A stretch of DNA of 64,000 nt from Anniella stebbinsi (Eukaryota > Chordata > Lepidosauria > Squamata > Anniellidae): NCBI GenBank assembly GCA_029215795.1, contig JARDYH010000003.1, positions 104,254,609 to 104,318,608 on the forward strand, given 5' to 3'. Positions 10,761-20,335 of the stretch are shown piece after piece. The notes under the pieces are model-generated. The model saw nothing but the letters and a program-made list of their open reading frames with translations, was not told the origin of the DNA and did no database searches. Every line of letters starts with the position of its first letter. Within the stretch, counting starts at the first letter, position 1. A program made the translations under genes and the position numbers.

Positions 10761-11521
10761 ACAGCTCTTATACAATACACAAAAGGTAAGGCGCTTGAGA
10801 GCCCTGTGCTGCAGCAGAAGGAACACATGATGTGAATGGCGTGATCGTGATTCATTAGATCCTTAGAAAAAGTAGGGTTCGGGCTCCAATCCTTCGGCCT
10901 GGTTTGTTAACCTTATTAGAAATGGAAGAATGGCTCAAAGTTGAGAGAAAGCAGAGCTTGTTTGCAAATACCCTGATTTAAGATTCCTGATCCAAATGCC
11001 ACCATTGTTTGGGAAGTGTTTTATTACCAGTGTCGGAATTTGCAAGTCTTTAATCACTGTGTTAGTTAATACCCTATTTATTGCCATCATTTGCTGAATG
11101 TTAAATGTGCTAAATTCCACATGTGAAAGTACTTAGTGTAATCAGGTAATACATGAGCAAGGTGCTGCTCAGCTGTCAGTCTTCTAGAAAATTGGGATAT
11201 TCCAAGCAAAGCACTGAAAGTTGAAGGAGGGACAAAGGAAATGGAAGAGTTTGTTGGGCCACTTCATCAAGCCTTGACTTCAGCAGCTGCATTTCTTTAT
11301 ATCCTCAGAAATTGCACTGCCTCTTGCTGCTGCTTTCCAATATGCTTGAGGCGAAAGTAAGATGACAAGTATGCCATCTGTTTCCAAGCTGACCCAAAAA
11401 TCTCAGAGCTCGTAACAAAAGTATGAGAGTCAAAATTGTTTGCTCAAAAGTAAAAGGATATATGTTTGACATAAAGGGATTTTTTTTTTAGTATAACATG
11501 GTTTTGGGGTCATTAAAACTG
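10761..11521. other. No recognised gene; unique-looking DNA
   Basis: No transposon ends or ORFs above 61 codons. Confidence 0.4.
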
Positions 11522-11522
11522 C

Positions 11523-11562
<40 letters not shown>
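11522..11562. repeat. (GT)n(GA)n compound microsatellite
   Basis: About ten GT units followed directly by about eleven GA units. Confidence 0.97.
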
Positions 11563-11563
<1 letters not shown>

Positions 11564-11840
11564 AAGGTAGAAGATAAATGACAAAAAACTACGTAACTTA
11601 TGGAGGTGCTGAAACAATAACCAGATTGTGCATTAACGATGGCTGAAATAACCCGGTTCCATGTGTATATTTGCACAGCTTAAAATGCTACCACATCTCT
11701 ATCACTGAAATACTGAAAACCTGATGAAATGAATTTTACCAAACTAATCCCAGTCGAGTCCTTCAGTCCTGGCAACTGAAGTCCTCAATGTCCACCTTTA
11801 TCTTAAGCTTCAACAGGAGCAGGTAAGTCATGTAATAAGG
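11563..11840. other. No recognised feature
   Basis: The last ~100 bases may already be decayed copia pol, but no diagnostic motif is readable. Confidence 0.35.
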
Positions 11841-12434
11841 CACAGAGTGCACCTGTTTCTAAATTGCAAGCAGGAGGTCAAGCCTGTGACATCGCTAGTT
11901 GAGCAATGGAGGTACCTAACTGGAACTGCACACCTCAAACTAAAACTGCCAGCGACTGACAATCCCAAGCTCATAGGGTATGTAGATACTGACTGGGCAG
12001 CAGATAGCAGACAGGAAATCTACAAGTGGTCATTTCTTCTTTTATGGAGGTGGAGCTGTTAGTTGGGCCAGCCGAAAACAAGTCACAGCTGCCCTCTCAT
12101 CTACTGAAGCATGTCAAGAGCTCATGTGGATATGTCAGCTTTTACTGGAGTTTGGAATAGCTGAACCAGAAACCATATGACACTTTGAGGACAACCAAGG
12201 TTGTGTAAAACTCTCGCAAACAGAGAAAGTCAACTCTCGGACAAAACACACTGACATAAAGTATCATACGTTGAGAGGTTTGCAAGATCAAGTAACTCTT
12301 GAAATGGAGTATTGTCGAACAGAAGAAATGGTTGCAGACGCGCTTACAAAACCACTCACCAAAGATATGTTTGAAAGTCTAAGAGAGAAAATGAATCTCA
12401 TGGACTTACTTGTACACTCGCCATTGAGAAAGGG
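11841..12434 (+). pseudogene. Ty1/copia retrotransposon pol remnant: RT end and RNase H
   Basis: The first frame (11847-12062) carries the RT-RNase H junction: WRYLTGTAHLKLKL, then GYVDTDWAADS, matching the copia 'GYxDADWAGD' RNase H start. One frameshift between ~12025 and 12046 leads to the frame beginning GGGAVSWASRKQ, with SSTEACQE, EDNQG and RTKHTDIKYH, then MVADALTKPL near the C-terminus. These are the expected copia RNase H landmarks in order. The second frame stays open to 12483 apart from one in-frame stop at 12178-12180. Capsid, protease, integrase and most of RT are missing, so the copy is inactive. Position just before a polypurine tract and LTR confirms the identification. Confidence 0.93.
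12426..12434 (+). promoter_or_regulatory. Polypurine tract of copia element
   Basis: GAGAAAGGG lies immediately before the TGTTAG that opens the LTR. In LTR retrotransposons this RNase H-resistant tract primes plus-strand DNA synthesis. Confidence 0.8.
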
Positions 12435-12701
12435 TGTTAGATGTGATCAACATCGAGTGTGCAAGAAACTCATCCTGTCATAAGGGAGGAGTGCAGCAGA
12501 GAATCAGATAGAGGCTGCCTCTACAAGAGAGGTTTAAAGCTCTTTCAAGGCGCTTTAAATTTTTTACCTCTACAAGGAGGAAGCGCAAATCGGGCGTAGA
12601 GGCACGCTATCCCTCCGATTGTGCGCATTATCGAATGCGCGTTAAATAGCGAGTTTTATTTTGTGGTGGGATGTGAAGCCGGCGCCCTGCCTCCCGAGTA
12701 G

Positions 12702-12702
<1 letters not shown>

Positions 12703-12754
<52 letters not shown>
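12703..12754. repeat. (GCT/CTG)17 trinucleotide repeat
   Basis: An uninterrupted run of 17 GCT units in the cargo of the Harbinger-like element. A shorter run of about six units occurs at 12880-12897. The poly-Leu, poly-Ala and poly-Ser frames it creates are artefacts. Confidence 0.98.
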
Positions 12755-12755
<1 letters not shown>

Positions 12756-12977
12756 CTCCCCGCTCGGCTCCTGGCTCCGCTCCTACCGGGCTCCCACTGA
12801 CCTCTCGCTCCGTCTTCCAGCTCCCTTTTCCCTTTTTCTTGCCCTGTTCCCCCCCCCCCATGCGCCCTGTCTTCCAAGTGCTGCTGCTGCTGCTGCTGGC
12901 TCCCCCGCTCGGCTCCTGGCTCCGCTCCTACCGGGCTCCGTCTTCCAGCTCCCTTTTCCTTGCCCTGTTCCCCCCCC
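12751..12977. repeat. Imperfect duplication inside the cargo
   Basis: The CTG run followed by GGCTCC..CGCTCGGCTCCTGG, then CGTCTTCCAGCTCCCTTTTC and GCCCTGTTCCCCCC, occurs twice (from 12751 and from ~12880). The second copy lacks about 15 bases. This points to local duplication after or during cargo capture. Confidence 0.85.
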
Positions 12978-13574
12978 TTGCTCCGTTTCATTCAATCGCC
13001 CCGTCAGTTCCTTCGCTCTCCAGCATAACAACTCACAGGGACCTGCCTTAAAGAGACAGGCGCCTGCCCGCCCTACCTCCCCCCTCCCCCCTCCCTGCCT
13101 GCCTCTCGTGCAGAGGTATTAGGCGTAAATGCGCTTCAGCGATGAAGCGCATAATCACTTAACCAGGCGCAAAAGCGAATCCTTGTGGAGGGGACCAGAG
13201 ACATGTTTGTATTATGTACTTTATTTTGACTGGTTACTATCTCTTTAACCTGAAGAGTCTAAGTGTTTCCCTTAATGCAGTTCCAAAGCTTGCTTCCTGG
13301 TTCTAACTGCTTTCTCAATGACAGATATGTTTTTTGATGACAGTTAGTAAGAAGTCTTCAAGAAGAAGACTACATAAGAATTAGTTTATCTCTCCACTCC
13401 TATTCTATATATTAGTGTTTCAGTTTTGTTCTAAGAATAAACATTCATCATTTTTTGTTCTCTACTATTAAATAATTGTCTCTAGCATTGTTCTTTAAGA
13501 ACACACAAATTCTGACTTCCGCTAACATTTGGCAGTAAGGTTGCTGAGTCGGGCAGCATTTTACACCTTTGCTC

Positions 13575-13860
13575 AAAAAACTGCTCTGACCAATTTATTT
13601 ATTTTATTTATTTTATTACATTTGTATACCACCCCATAGCCAAAGCTCTCTGGGTGGTTCACATCAGATTAAAACAATTAAAAACAATATACAAAAATTT
13701 AAACAGCAAAAACATACAATATACACACACATTTAAAACCACTATAATAACTGTAAAAAGCTGTAATAAGTTACCAGGCCAGGTTCAGGGTGATGTTATT
13801 GACATTTATGGACCTAAACAACTTGGAACCAGGGTACCAGTCCTCAATAATTAAACATGT
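13575..13860 (-). mobile_element. L2-type LINE 3' UTR, reversed
   Basis: (TTTA)n tract, then ATTTGTATACCACCCCATAG, AAAGCTCTCTGGGTGGTTCA and an A-rich AAAACAATATACAAAA segment. The same order is found at 33905 and 47040, where it forms the reversed 3' end of L2-like LINEs. Confidence 0.75.
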
Positions 13861-14118
13861 GAACTGAGCATTTTTCATGGCTTTGCTAAATTTTTCCTCT
13901 TGGGATGGTTGCAACTGCAGTGGACAAGCAAAAAGAGAAAATACAATTGTTTATGTCTATGTGCTAGATATTATAGGAGAACTTGCTGTGTTAGGGGCAC
14001 TTACAGTCAGTCAGAAAAATGTGTAAGGTGATAAGAGAATGATCTGGTGAAAGTTAAGCAAAGCAGCTAATGCTGGTAAGAATGCCTGAAAATTTACTGA
14101 CCATTGAGAAATAGACAC
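13861..14118. other. No recognised feature
   Basis: Unassigned intergenic DNA. Confidence 0.4.
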
Positions 14119-14121
14119 AGT

Positions 14122-14349
14122 GGCTGAATTCGGACAACACATTAAGCAACTGAGGGGGAGGGAAAACAATCGTCAGTTGTGTTGCTTATTGTGTTGTGTG
14201 GAGGGTAACACGCCACTCACAAACTACTGATGGTATGCTATTCTACCCAAATAAGCAAATGAGGCTGAATTCGGATGACACAATAAGCAACTCTACTGAC
14301 GGTTGTTTCCCTACCCCTCAGTTGCTTAATGTGTCGTCTGAATTCAGCC
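14122..14349. mobile_element. Harbinger-like MITE with an extra internal terminus
   Basis: Left end GGCTGAATTCGGACAACACA and right end ...GTCTGAATTCAGCC are inverted repeats, and subterminal ATTAAGCAACTGAGG is mirrored by CCTCAGTTGCTTAAT. AGT flanks both sides (14119-14121, 14350-14352), a 3-bp duplication. A third terminus-like copy in left orientation starts at ~14263 (GGCTGAATTCGGATGACACA), so the element is composite. Confidence 0.8.
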
Positions 14350-14585
14350 AGTATGTAACCAAGATTCAACCCAGGTGGTGTTTTTCTTCAGCTCTTGTTC
14401 AGTTATGTTAGTTATTACCAACTAGCTAAAGAACTGACAATTCTGATGGGCAGAAAGGATACTGAGTGAGGTGGAAAGTTCCCATTCTTTCCCAACACAC
14501 TCTCCTACCCTTCCAATCTGCCATTAAGGCCAAAGCATGGGGAAGAACCAGCATGATCCTTCCTGATTCCTCAAACTAAAACCAG

Positions 14586-14716
14586 GGCAGGATCTACGCT
14601 ATTGCCTTAAAACTATTTATAACAGTAGTGACAAGTGTTGGGGCCCAGGACACACGCCATAGACAGTTTTCAAACCGTCTTCAAAGTGTCCTATCCTGCT
14701 TGGTGTAGATCTGGCC
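14586..14716. mobile_element. Probable small MITE ('CTACAC' family)
   Basis: GGATCTACGCT at the left and GGTGTAGATCTGG at the right are inverted, with internal TTTTCAAACCGTCTTCAAAG resembling the 136-bp element at 28467. Boundaries are approximate. Confidence 0.5.
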
Positions 14717-15890
14717 CCAGTCACCAGGCTCTGAGGAATAGGTAAGAGGAAGTAATGTCTGACATTCTCCCATCCCTAAAGCAGGGTTTGGGTGTAGAAA
14801 TGTCAATGCCATCTATAGTGCTGATCTCAGGTGTAGCACTTTGCTTTTCTCCATAGGGATGAGTAATGGGAAAGTAAAAAGGTTCACTTGGGGACTCCAT
14901 TGGTGTGCAAACTAAATTTGGTCCCTGCCTCTGGTGACCCTCAACATTAAGCCTTCTCCTTTCTGTACAAATCCATCCTGGATTTTGTTTCTTGCAAATT
15001 TTTAACTTCAAAGTCTGTTCAGAATAATGTTACATTATGACATAGCATCATTCTGAGAGGACCTTGGGACAATTTCTTTAAAAAAAAAATGGTAGCTGCC
15101 AGCCAGCAGGAAGAGTGGCACCTGGAAATTATACTACATGATGGCATAGCATCATTCTGAACCAGACTTCAAGGTAAAAAAATTGGCCTCCAGCAGCTGT
15201 TGGGAGAAGACGTATCACGTAACAAAATGAGAGATGGTGTGAATGTAGTCTGTCCATTAGGGCTAGCCTCTAGACACTGCGATTTTACCCCTTCTTGTTG
15301 AAATCCTGAGAAAACGGCTAAAAGCTCCTGAAATGTTGAATCAAATCCATCCCAGGTGCTCCTGAAGATACATTGGTACATAGGAGGCATGGACTGTCAA
15401 TCTCCATTTCCTTGAGATTGTTGGTTTTTGAGATCAAGTTTCTTCCGCTCCATTTCTGTTATGAGCTTTACTCATTAACATATGCATTCCTATGTGCATC
15501 TTTAAATGTATGCATCCCCCCAAGTGGTTTATGAGGACGCATGGGAGGGGGCAGAGGAAGAGAAGGCAAAAGATGCCCTGAAATCATTGCAAAGCTCAGC
15601 CTTTTTTTATATAGAATTTAGAATCAGAAGCTATTTGCTTCACTCTCTTGGTTCATCAAACTCCACTGCTGAGGTACCAGGCACAGTTGAGCTTTCCCCT
15701 TGATTCATCAGGTGCCATAATATGCATTTGCCAGTCATTGTTGGGTGCTATCCCTCTCGCACCCAGCTCCAGTTCCTAATCTTCTGGGAATTCACTTTCT
15801 GGCTCCAACCCCTATGTTTCAGGACCTGAGTCTTGGGAAACCTGGCAACTGCCATCCCCCAGATTTCTTCTTAAGTTCAGCAGGAGTGAT
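14717..15890. other. No recognised gene; one old local duplication
   Basis: A CATAGCATCATTCTGA segment recurs about 100 bp apart (15042 and 15142), each followed by an A-tract, suggesting an old ~100-bp tandem duplication. Otherwise no ORF above 96 codons and no transposon ends. Confidence 0.4.
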
Positions 15891-16205
15891 TTAAGGAGTT
15901 TACACCCCCAGTTAGCTTGATTGTGACATGGATTCCTCCATTGTGGTCCCCACTCTCTGGAACTCTCTTTCAACTGTGATCCTCTTGTATTTGTCTCTGC
16001 TGCTTCAAGAAAGGAGGTGAAAGGTCTTCTCTTTGGTGAGCACTTGGGCTGTGGCCTGGTTGGGATTTTTATGCTCTGTTTTTGTCTTCCATTGCTGAAG
16101 ATATTGCCTTGGTTTGTATGATGATGTTTTATTTTATGGTAGATCACCTTGGGCAGCAGTTAGTAATTTCTTTATTAGACAGTTAATAAATATCTTAGAT
16201 AATTA
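15891..16205 (+). mobile_element. L2-type LINE 3' end
   Basis: Near 15950 the plus strand encodes VPTLWNSLST, the L2 C-terminal tryptophan motif, then a GTGAAAGGTCTTCTCTTTG-like segment, a T-rich UTR and TAGATCACCTTGGGCAGCAG before TAATAAATATCTTAGATAAT. The copy is truncated to its last ~300 bp. Confidence 0.6.
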
Positions 16206-17689
16206 AAAGAGGATCAGAAGACATTACACATGCCTATTTCTAAAACTCTAGAGTAATTTGTTGTTAATATTCCCCCACCAAAGGCCCTCTTCTTTCTTAG
16301 TTGCTGATGCATCAAAGGGGAGATTCCTGGGAGACATCTGTCACTACTTAATGTTATGGTTATGGAAGTAGAACCTCCTCTTCAGTTTAATAGTGGCCAT
16401 CCCTTTGATGGATGTGTTCAGCCTTCATCCGGTTTGATTGCCGTTGTTCAGCCCTTGTTCAGATCTGTATGTGAACAAGAATGTCTTGACCTGAGATCCT
16501 TTTTAATACAGCAGGGATCCTTGATATAAACCATCAAAGGAAACCTTTGATCGTTTGACTATCTTTTAGCTGTCGGTGGCACAATGCAGGAACTATAATG
16601 AAAAAAAGGAAGGACTGCTTCCATTAAAGATTCAGTCTCACTTGCCAGCAAAACAGATAATCGGTGTAGCAAAGTTACTGTGGAGTGAATCCTTATTATT
16701 AAAACTGAAGTGCTATTTTATTTTTTGCAGGGAGACTTTATCAGAGAAATTAGCATACTATAGTACTCATTGCATCTGAGAGTAGGAGCACAGTGCTAAC
16801 ATTAGTCCATGCTTGTTATTATTTTGGACATAGAAAATGCTGTTTACTACTATATACAACCTAATGTCAATCATACATCTCAAATTTCAATCTGAGTGTC
16901 AAAGCAATTACACAAGGCCTCTTCCCGTATGTTCTCTTAGGTGTTCAGATCTTCAGGGCAGTGTGTGTATGTCCACTATTATTCATGCACTGTGTTACAG
17001 GCATTTAAAATGACTGCACTTACCTGAGTGTTAACCCCATTGAACTCACTGGGATGTAGTTTTGAATAAATATACATAGGATTTTACTGTTAGTCAATTA
17101 GATTGATTAAAAGCATGTTAATTGTCTATAAAGCAGTTTAAAAAAAAGGAAAGAAAAGTACAATATTTATAAACCTGCAAATGACAAGCACCATACTTTT
17201 TCTCATATGCAGATTTATGAAGATTTAATTGAATAATCAACTAAAACCTATATGATGAATACACTGAAATGTCATTAATCATTATTGGCACCTGGAATTA
17301 CCCTTTATTAAGGGGGCTTCAACCAGTGCTATTACAGCAGGGAATGCAGGATGTTATTTTTGATCCCCTCTTCCCAATTGAACCTTTGAAGAAAGAGAAG
17401 GAAGCCATTCTGTTCATAAGCCAATGAGAAAAACAACTCAGACTTCTTCTTTTTTTGCAAATGATAATGAGCTGGTTAGCAGGATCAGAGCGGAGTCCTC
17501 CAGTGGTGGTGTCACTGCCAACAGTGTCCTTATGTATCTACCTCTCCCAAGGTTAGCATTTAGCACTATGTGTAACAGCAAGATGGTAAATCTCTGATAT
17601 ATTCTCTCATCACCGGGTAAATCTCTGATATGTTCTCTCATCACTAGACCTATATAAGGGTGAAAATAATGCATACTAATCCAAGCAGT
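16206..17689. other. AT-rich, unique-looking DNA with a 31-bp tandem duplication
   Basis: No gene recognised. At 17585-17646 a 31-bp unit starting GGTAAATCTCTGATAT is present twice in tandem with three differences. Confidence 0.45.
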
Positions 17690-18065
17690 AGAAGCTTGGC
17701 ATGTTCATGTTCTTGATCATGTAAGCCATACTTAGGCATAGAATATGCAGTCTCCAATATTCTCTTCTTGAGCCAGCTACTGAAGGGTGTCATGGCTCTC
17801 ACCTCCAGGGATTTTTGGATGAAGTGGATTATCTAGATTCATTTCATGTATATGTTAAACAGCATAGGGGACAAGATGGAATCCTAAGGAACACCACAGA
17901 CCAACAGCTATGGCATGGAACAGGAATCCATCATTTGAAATTGCCATCCCATGCCCACAAAGAACCAGAGCCACCACATAACAGTGTCTCCCACTCCCAT
18001 TTCAGATAAACACCTCAGAAAGATACTATAGGTATTGAAGGCTACCAAGAGCCCCTTTGTCCTGT
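17690..18065 (-). mobile_element. L2-type LINE fragment, reversed
   Basis: TTTCATGTATATGTTAAACAGCATAGGGGACAAGATGG-type sequence at 17843-17881 matches 35354-35391 in the long L2 copy, also minus strand, within the RT domain. It continues with AACACCACAGA and TACTATAGGTATTGAAGGCT, equivalent to the RT core. Heavily mutated. Confidence 0.7.
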
Positions 18066-18167
18066 TTTTGCATCAACTGTTCACCAAAGCAGTCTCTGTT
18101 CCATAACCATTCCTGTTCCATGCCATGGTCTGTGGTGCTCCTAGAATGCTGGTGTCTGATGTCAGTA

Positions 18168-18560
18168 ATCAGACTGGATGAGAGTGAACAAACCGAAGCT
18201 TAATAAAGAGAAGGCAGAGGTGGTCTTGCTTCTAGAGATACCTGATCTGGCCGTAGTCACATATGTCTTCGTTATATCCTGTTTGCACTACTGTAATGTG
18301 CTCTACATGAGGCTGCCTTTGAAAACTGTTCGGAACCTCATGTGGTCCAGAGTGCTGCAGCCAAGTTGTTGACTGTTACAGAAAGCCTATGACTCTTTTA
18401 TTAGCTGCCAGTCTTGTTTCCAGGCACAATTCAAAGTGCCGCTTGTGACTTTTAAAGCCCTATATGGCTTGGGACCAGGCTACCTGAATTCTAAATATAT
18501 GTGTATACACAGAAATCAACCCATGCAAATCTGTTGTCCTCTCTTTTGGCAATGCATTAT
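18168..18560 (+). mobile_element. L2-type LINE C-terminal fragment
   Basis: Reads WMRVNKPKLNKEKAEVVLL (~18175-18230), an internal deletion, then HYCNVLYMRLPLKT (~18288-18330) and FKALYGLGPGYL (~18441-18490). These are L2 ORF2 C-terminal motifs in order. It lies head to head with the preceding reversed L2 fragment. Confidence 0.8.
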
Positions 18561-18564
18561 TTTA

Positions 18565-18925
18565 AACAAGTCCAGAAAAAGGTTGAAGGAACTGGGTATG
18601 TTTAGGATGGGGAAGAGAAGAATTATGATCGTACTCTTCAAATACATAGAACAGGACAAATATTAGTTTTCTGCTGCCTCAGAGGGAAGGACTAGATCGA
18701 ATGTGCTTAAGTTACAGGAGATTAGATTTCAGTTGAACATTAGGAGAAACATCTTGATTGTAAGAACAATTTGACAATGGAAAAAATGACCTAGAGGGGT
18801 GATGGGCTCTCTCCCTCACTGGAGTACTCTTGGGGATGCTCTGACTCTGGATTTATTGAAGTGACCAGGAGGTTGGATTAGATAGCTTAGAAAACCAGAT
18901 GCAACTTTATACAGCTTGCCTCCAT
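18565..18925 (+). mobile_element. CR1-type LINE 3' end
   Basis: Encodes remnants of ...RLKELGMFRMGKRR (~18580-18620), then ACAGGAGATTAGATTTCAGTT and GAACATTAGGAGAAACATCTTG and the GTTGGATTAGATAG segment, all in the order of the CR1 3' end at 3240-3618. Confidence 0.8.
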
Positions 18926-18940
18926 GTTGGCAATCACATG

Positions 18941-19364
18941 TAGGGATGTTGTGGGCATCTGCCTGGGGCTCGAGGCTGAATGATTTCTCACCAGATCTGC
19001 CCCCCCCCCCCAGATTCTAGTTTATAGATCCCTGCACTTGCCTGACTCGGTGTGTTTGCAGAGCACCATTTTGGGTAAAAAATGGCAGCTCAGCCTTTTT
19101 TGTAGAGGGCTATTTCCATAAATGGCAGCCATAGTTGTAGGTGGCCTGTAATTTTGTGTAAGTGGCCCCTTTACAGCCACCATTTATAAAAATGACCCTT
19201 TTCAAAAAAAGGCCGAGCTGCCAGTTTTATGCAAAATGGCAGCTTGGTGAGAGAGCAGGAAGCTGCATGCCACTCACTGGGCACCTGCAGACCATCTGGC
19301 AAGTAGAGTCGGGGGTCCAGCAAGCAGCACGCAATCTGGGCTGCGGTAGATTTGTCCATCCCTA
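18941..19364. mobile_element. hAT-like non-autonomous element with 8-bp target duplication
   Basis: Starts TAGGGATG and ends CATCCCTA, perfect 8-bp termini. The flanks ATCACATG (18933-18940) and ATCATATG (19365-19372) are an 8-bp duplication with one mismatch, diagnostic of hAT transposition. The 424-bp interior has no transposase; a plus-strand 67-codon frame and its antisense partner are incidental. Confidence 0.85.
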
Positions 19365-19379
19365 ATCATATGACATTGA

Positions 19380-19571
19380 CCCTGTTCAGATAACACACTA
19401 AGCCATGGTTAGGCCACTTACCCTTTTCTAGCAAAAGGTTAGTCAGTGTGTTTTAAACCATGGGTATGTAGCCACCATGGTTAGGAATGGTTTCTTTCTA
19501 CAACACGCTAAGCCATAATGTTTAGCTCAAAATGCTTAACCACTGTAGCTTAGCGTGTCATCTGAACAGGG
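19380..19571. mobile_element. Palindromic MITE (CCCTGTTCAGAT family)
   Basis: The 24-bp ends match at 22 positions after inversion, starting CCCTGTTCAGATAACAC. Internal TAAGCCATGGTTAGG repeats are also inverted. It begins seven bases after the 8-bp duplication of the adjacent hAT-like element. Target duplication is not clear. Confidence 0.75.
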
Positions 19572-19975
19572 CCCATGACACATATGAGTAGAGCCCTGAA
19601 AAAAACATTCTTCAGTGGTAAATTTTGAAGAAATTGTAGGCTTGGAGCCTACCTCTGCTGGACTGTAAGCATGTATATGTAAACGTTTTCTGTGATGAGT
19701 TCTCAAAATGTGATTCATTCCCATGAAGTTTTATTGATTGATAGAAAAGGTGGTTCCAAGCAAAATCAAGTTAAATCTTATGGTCAATGCTCTAGCCCTG
19801 AGAATGGAGCAAGCATACACAAGAATATCATTTCCCAACATGTGTTGCTTTCTCCAACTTTGCCCAATAGGTTTAAAGGTCTTGAGAGTTAGCAGTTTAC
19901 TATTTCTCAAGTAATAAAGAAATAACAAATCAGGGCACCGCAAAACATGGACATCTTTGAGACCTCTACAAAATC
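19572..19975. other. No recognised feature
   Basis: Short overlapping frames on both strands; nothing recognisable. Confidence 0.4.
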
Positions 19976-20335
19976 ATAGAATCATAGAATAGTAGAGTTG
20001 GAAGGATCCTATAAGGCCATTGAGTCCAACCCCCTGCTCAATGCAGGAATCTACCTTAAAGCATCCCTGACAGATGGCTGTCCCGCTGCCTCTTAAATGC
20101 CTCTAGTGTGGGAGAGCCCACCACCTCCCTAGGTCATGGGTTCCATTGTCGTATTGATCTAACTGTCGGGAGGTTTTTCCTGATGTCCAGCCGGAATCTG
20201 GCTTCCTGTAACTTGAGCCCCTTATTCCGTGTCCTGCATTCTGGGTTGAATGAGAAGAGATCCTGGCCCTCCTCTGTGTGACAACCTTTCAAGTATTTGA
20301 ATTGTCTACTTGTATTTTACCCCAGGATACTCAAG
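19976..20335 (-). mobile_element. CR1-type LINE 3' end, reversed
   Basis: Begins with ATCATAGAATCATAGAATAG (the reversed CR1 terminal repeat), then GAGTTGGAAGGATCCTATAA, GAGTCCAACCCCCTGC and the AACTTGAGCCCCTTATTCCG coding segment. Longer and better preserved than the copy at 8506. Confidence 0.9.

Larger units (their letters stand above)
12513..13196. mobile_element. Harbinger-like non-autonomous transposon with exchanged GC-rich cargo
   Basis: Ends GGCTGCCTCTACAAG and CTTGTGGAGGGGACC are imperfect inverted repeats flanked by AGA (12510-12512 and 13197-13199), a 3-bp target duplication as made by PIF/Harbinger elements, although AGA is not the usual TWA. The outer ~150 bp (12513-12663) and ~95 bp (13101-13196) match the 355-bp relatives at 30702 and 31060, including GCGCATTATCGAATGCGCGT. 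The middle differs: 437 bp here (12664-13100) replaces 108 bp in the copy at 30702. It carries no transposase. Confidence 0.85.
12435..13527 (+). mobile_element. Copia 3' LTR, interrupted by a DNA transposon
   Basis: Starts TGTTAG and ends CTAACA (13522-13527), a perfect 6-bp terminal inversion with the canonical TG...CA. It follows the polypurine tract directly. AATAAA at 13436-13441 is a plausible polyadenylation signal. Removing the inserted element (12513-13196) and one 3-bp duplication leaves an LTR of about 406 bp. The element's 5' LTR is not in the window. Confidence 0.85.

Noticed and set aside
12656..13122. Long poly-Ala, poly-Leu and poly-Ser/Gln ORFs on both strands
   Set aside because: They are translations of the CTG repeat and its duplicated flanks inside a transposon; several frames are open at once because of the repeat.
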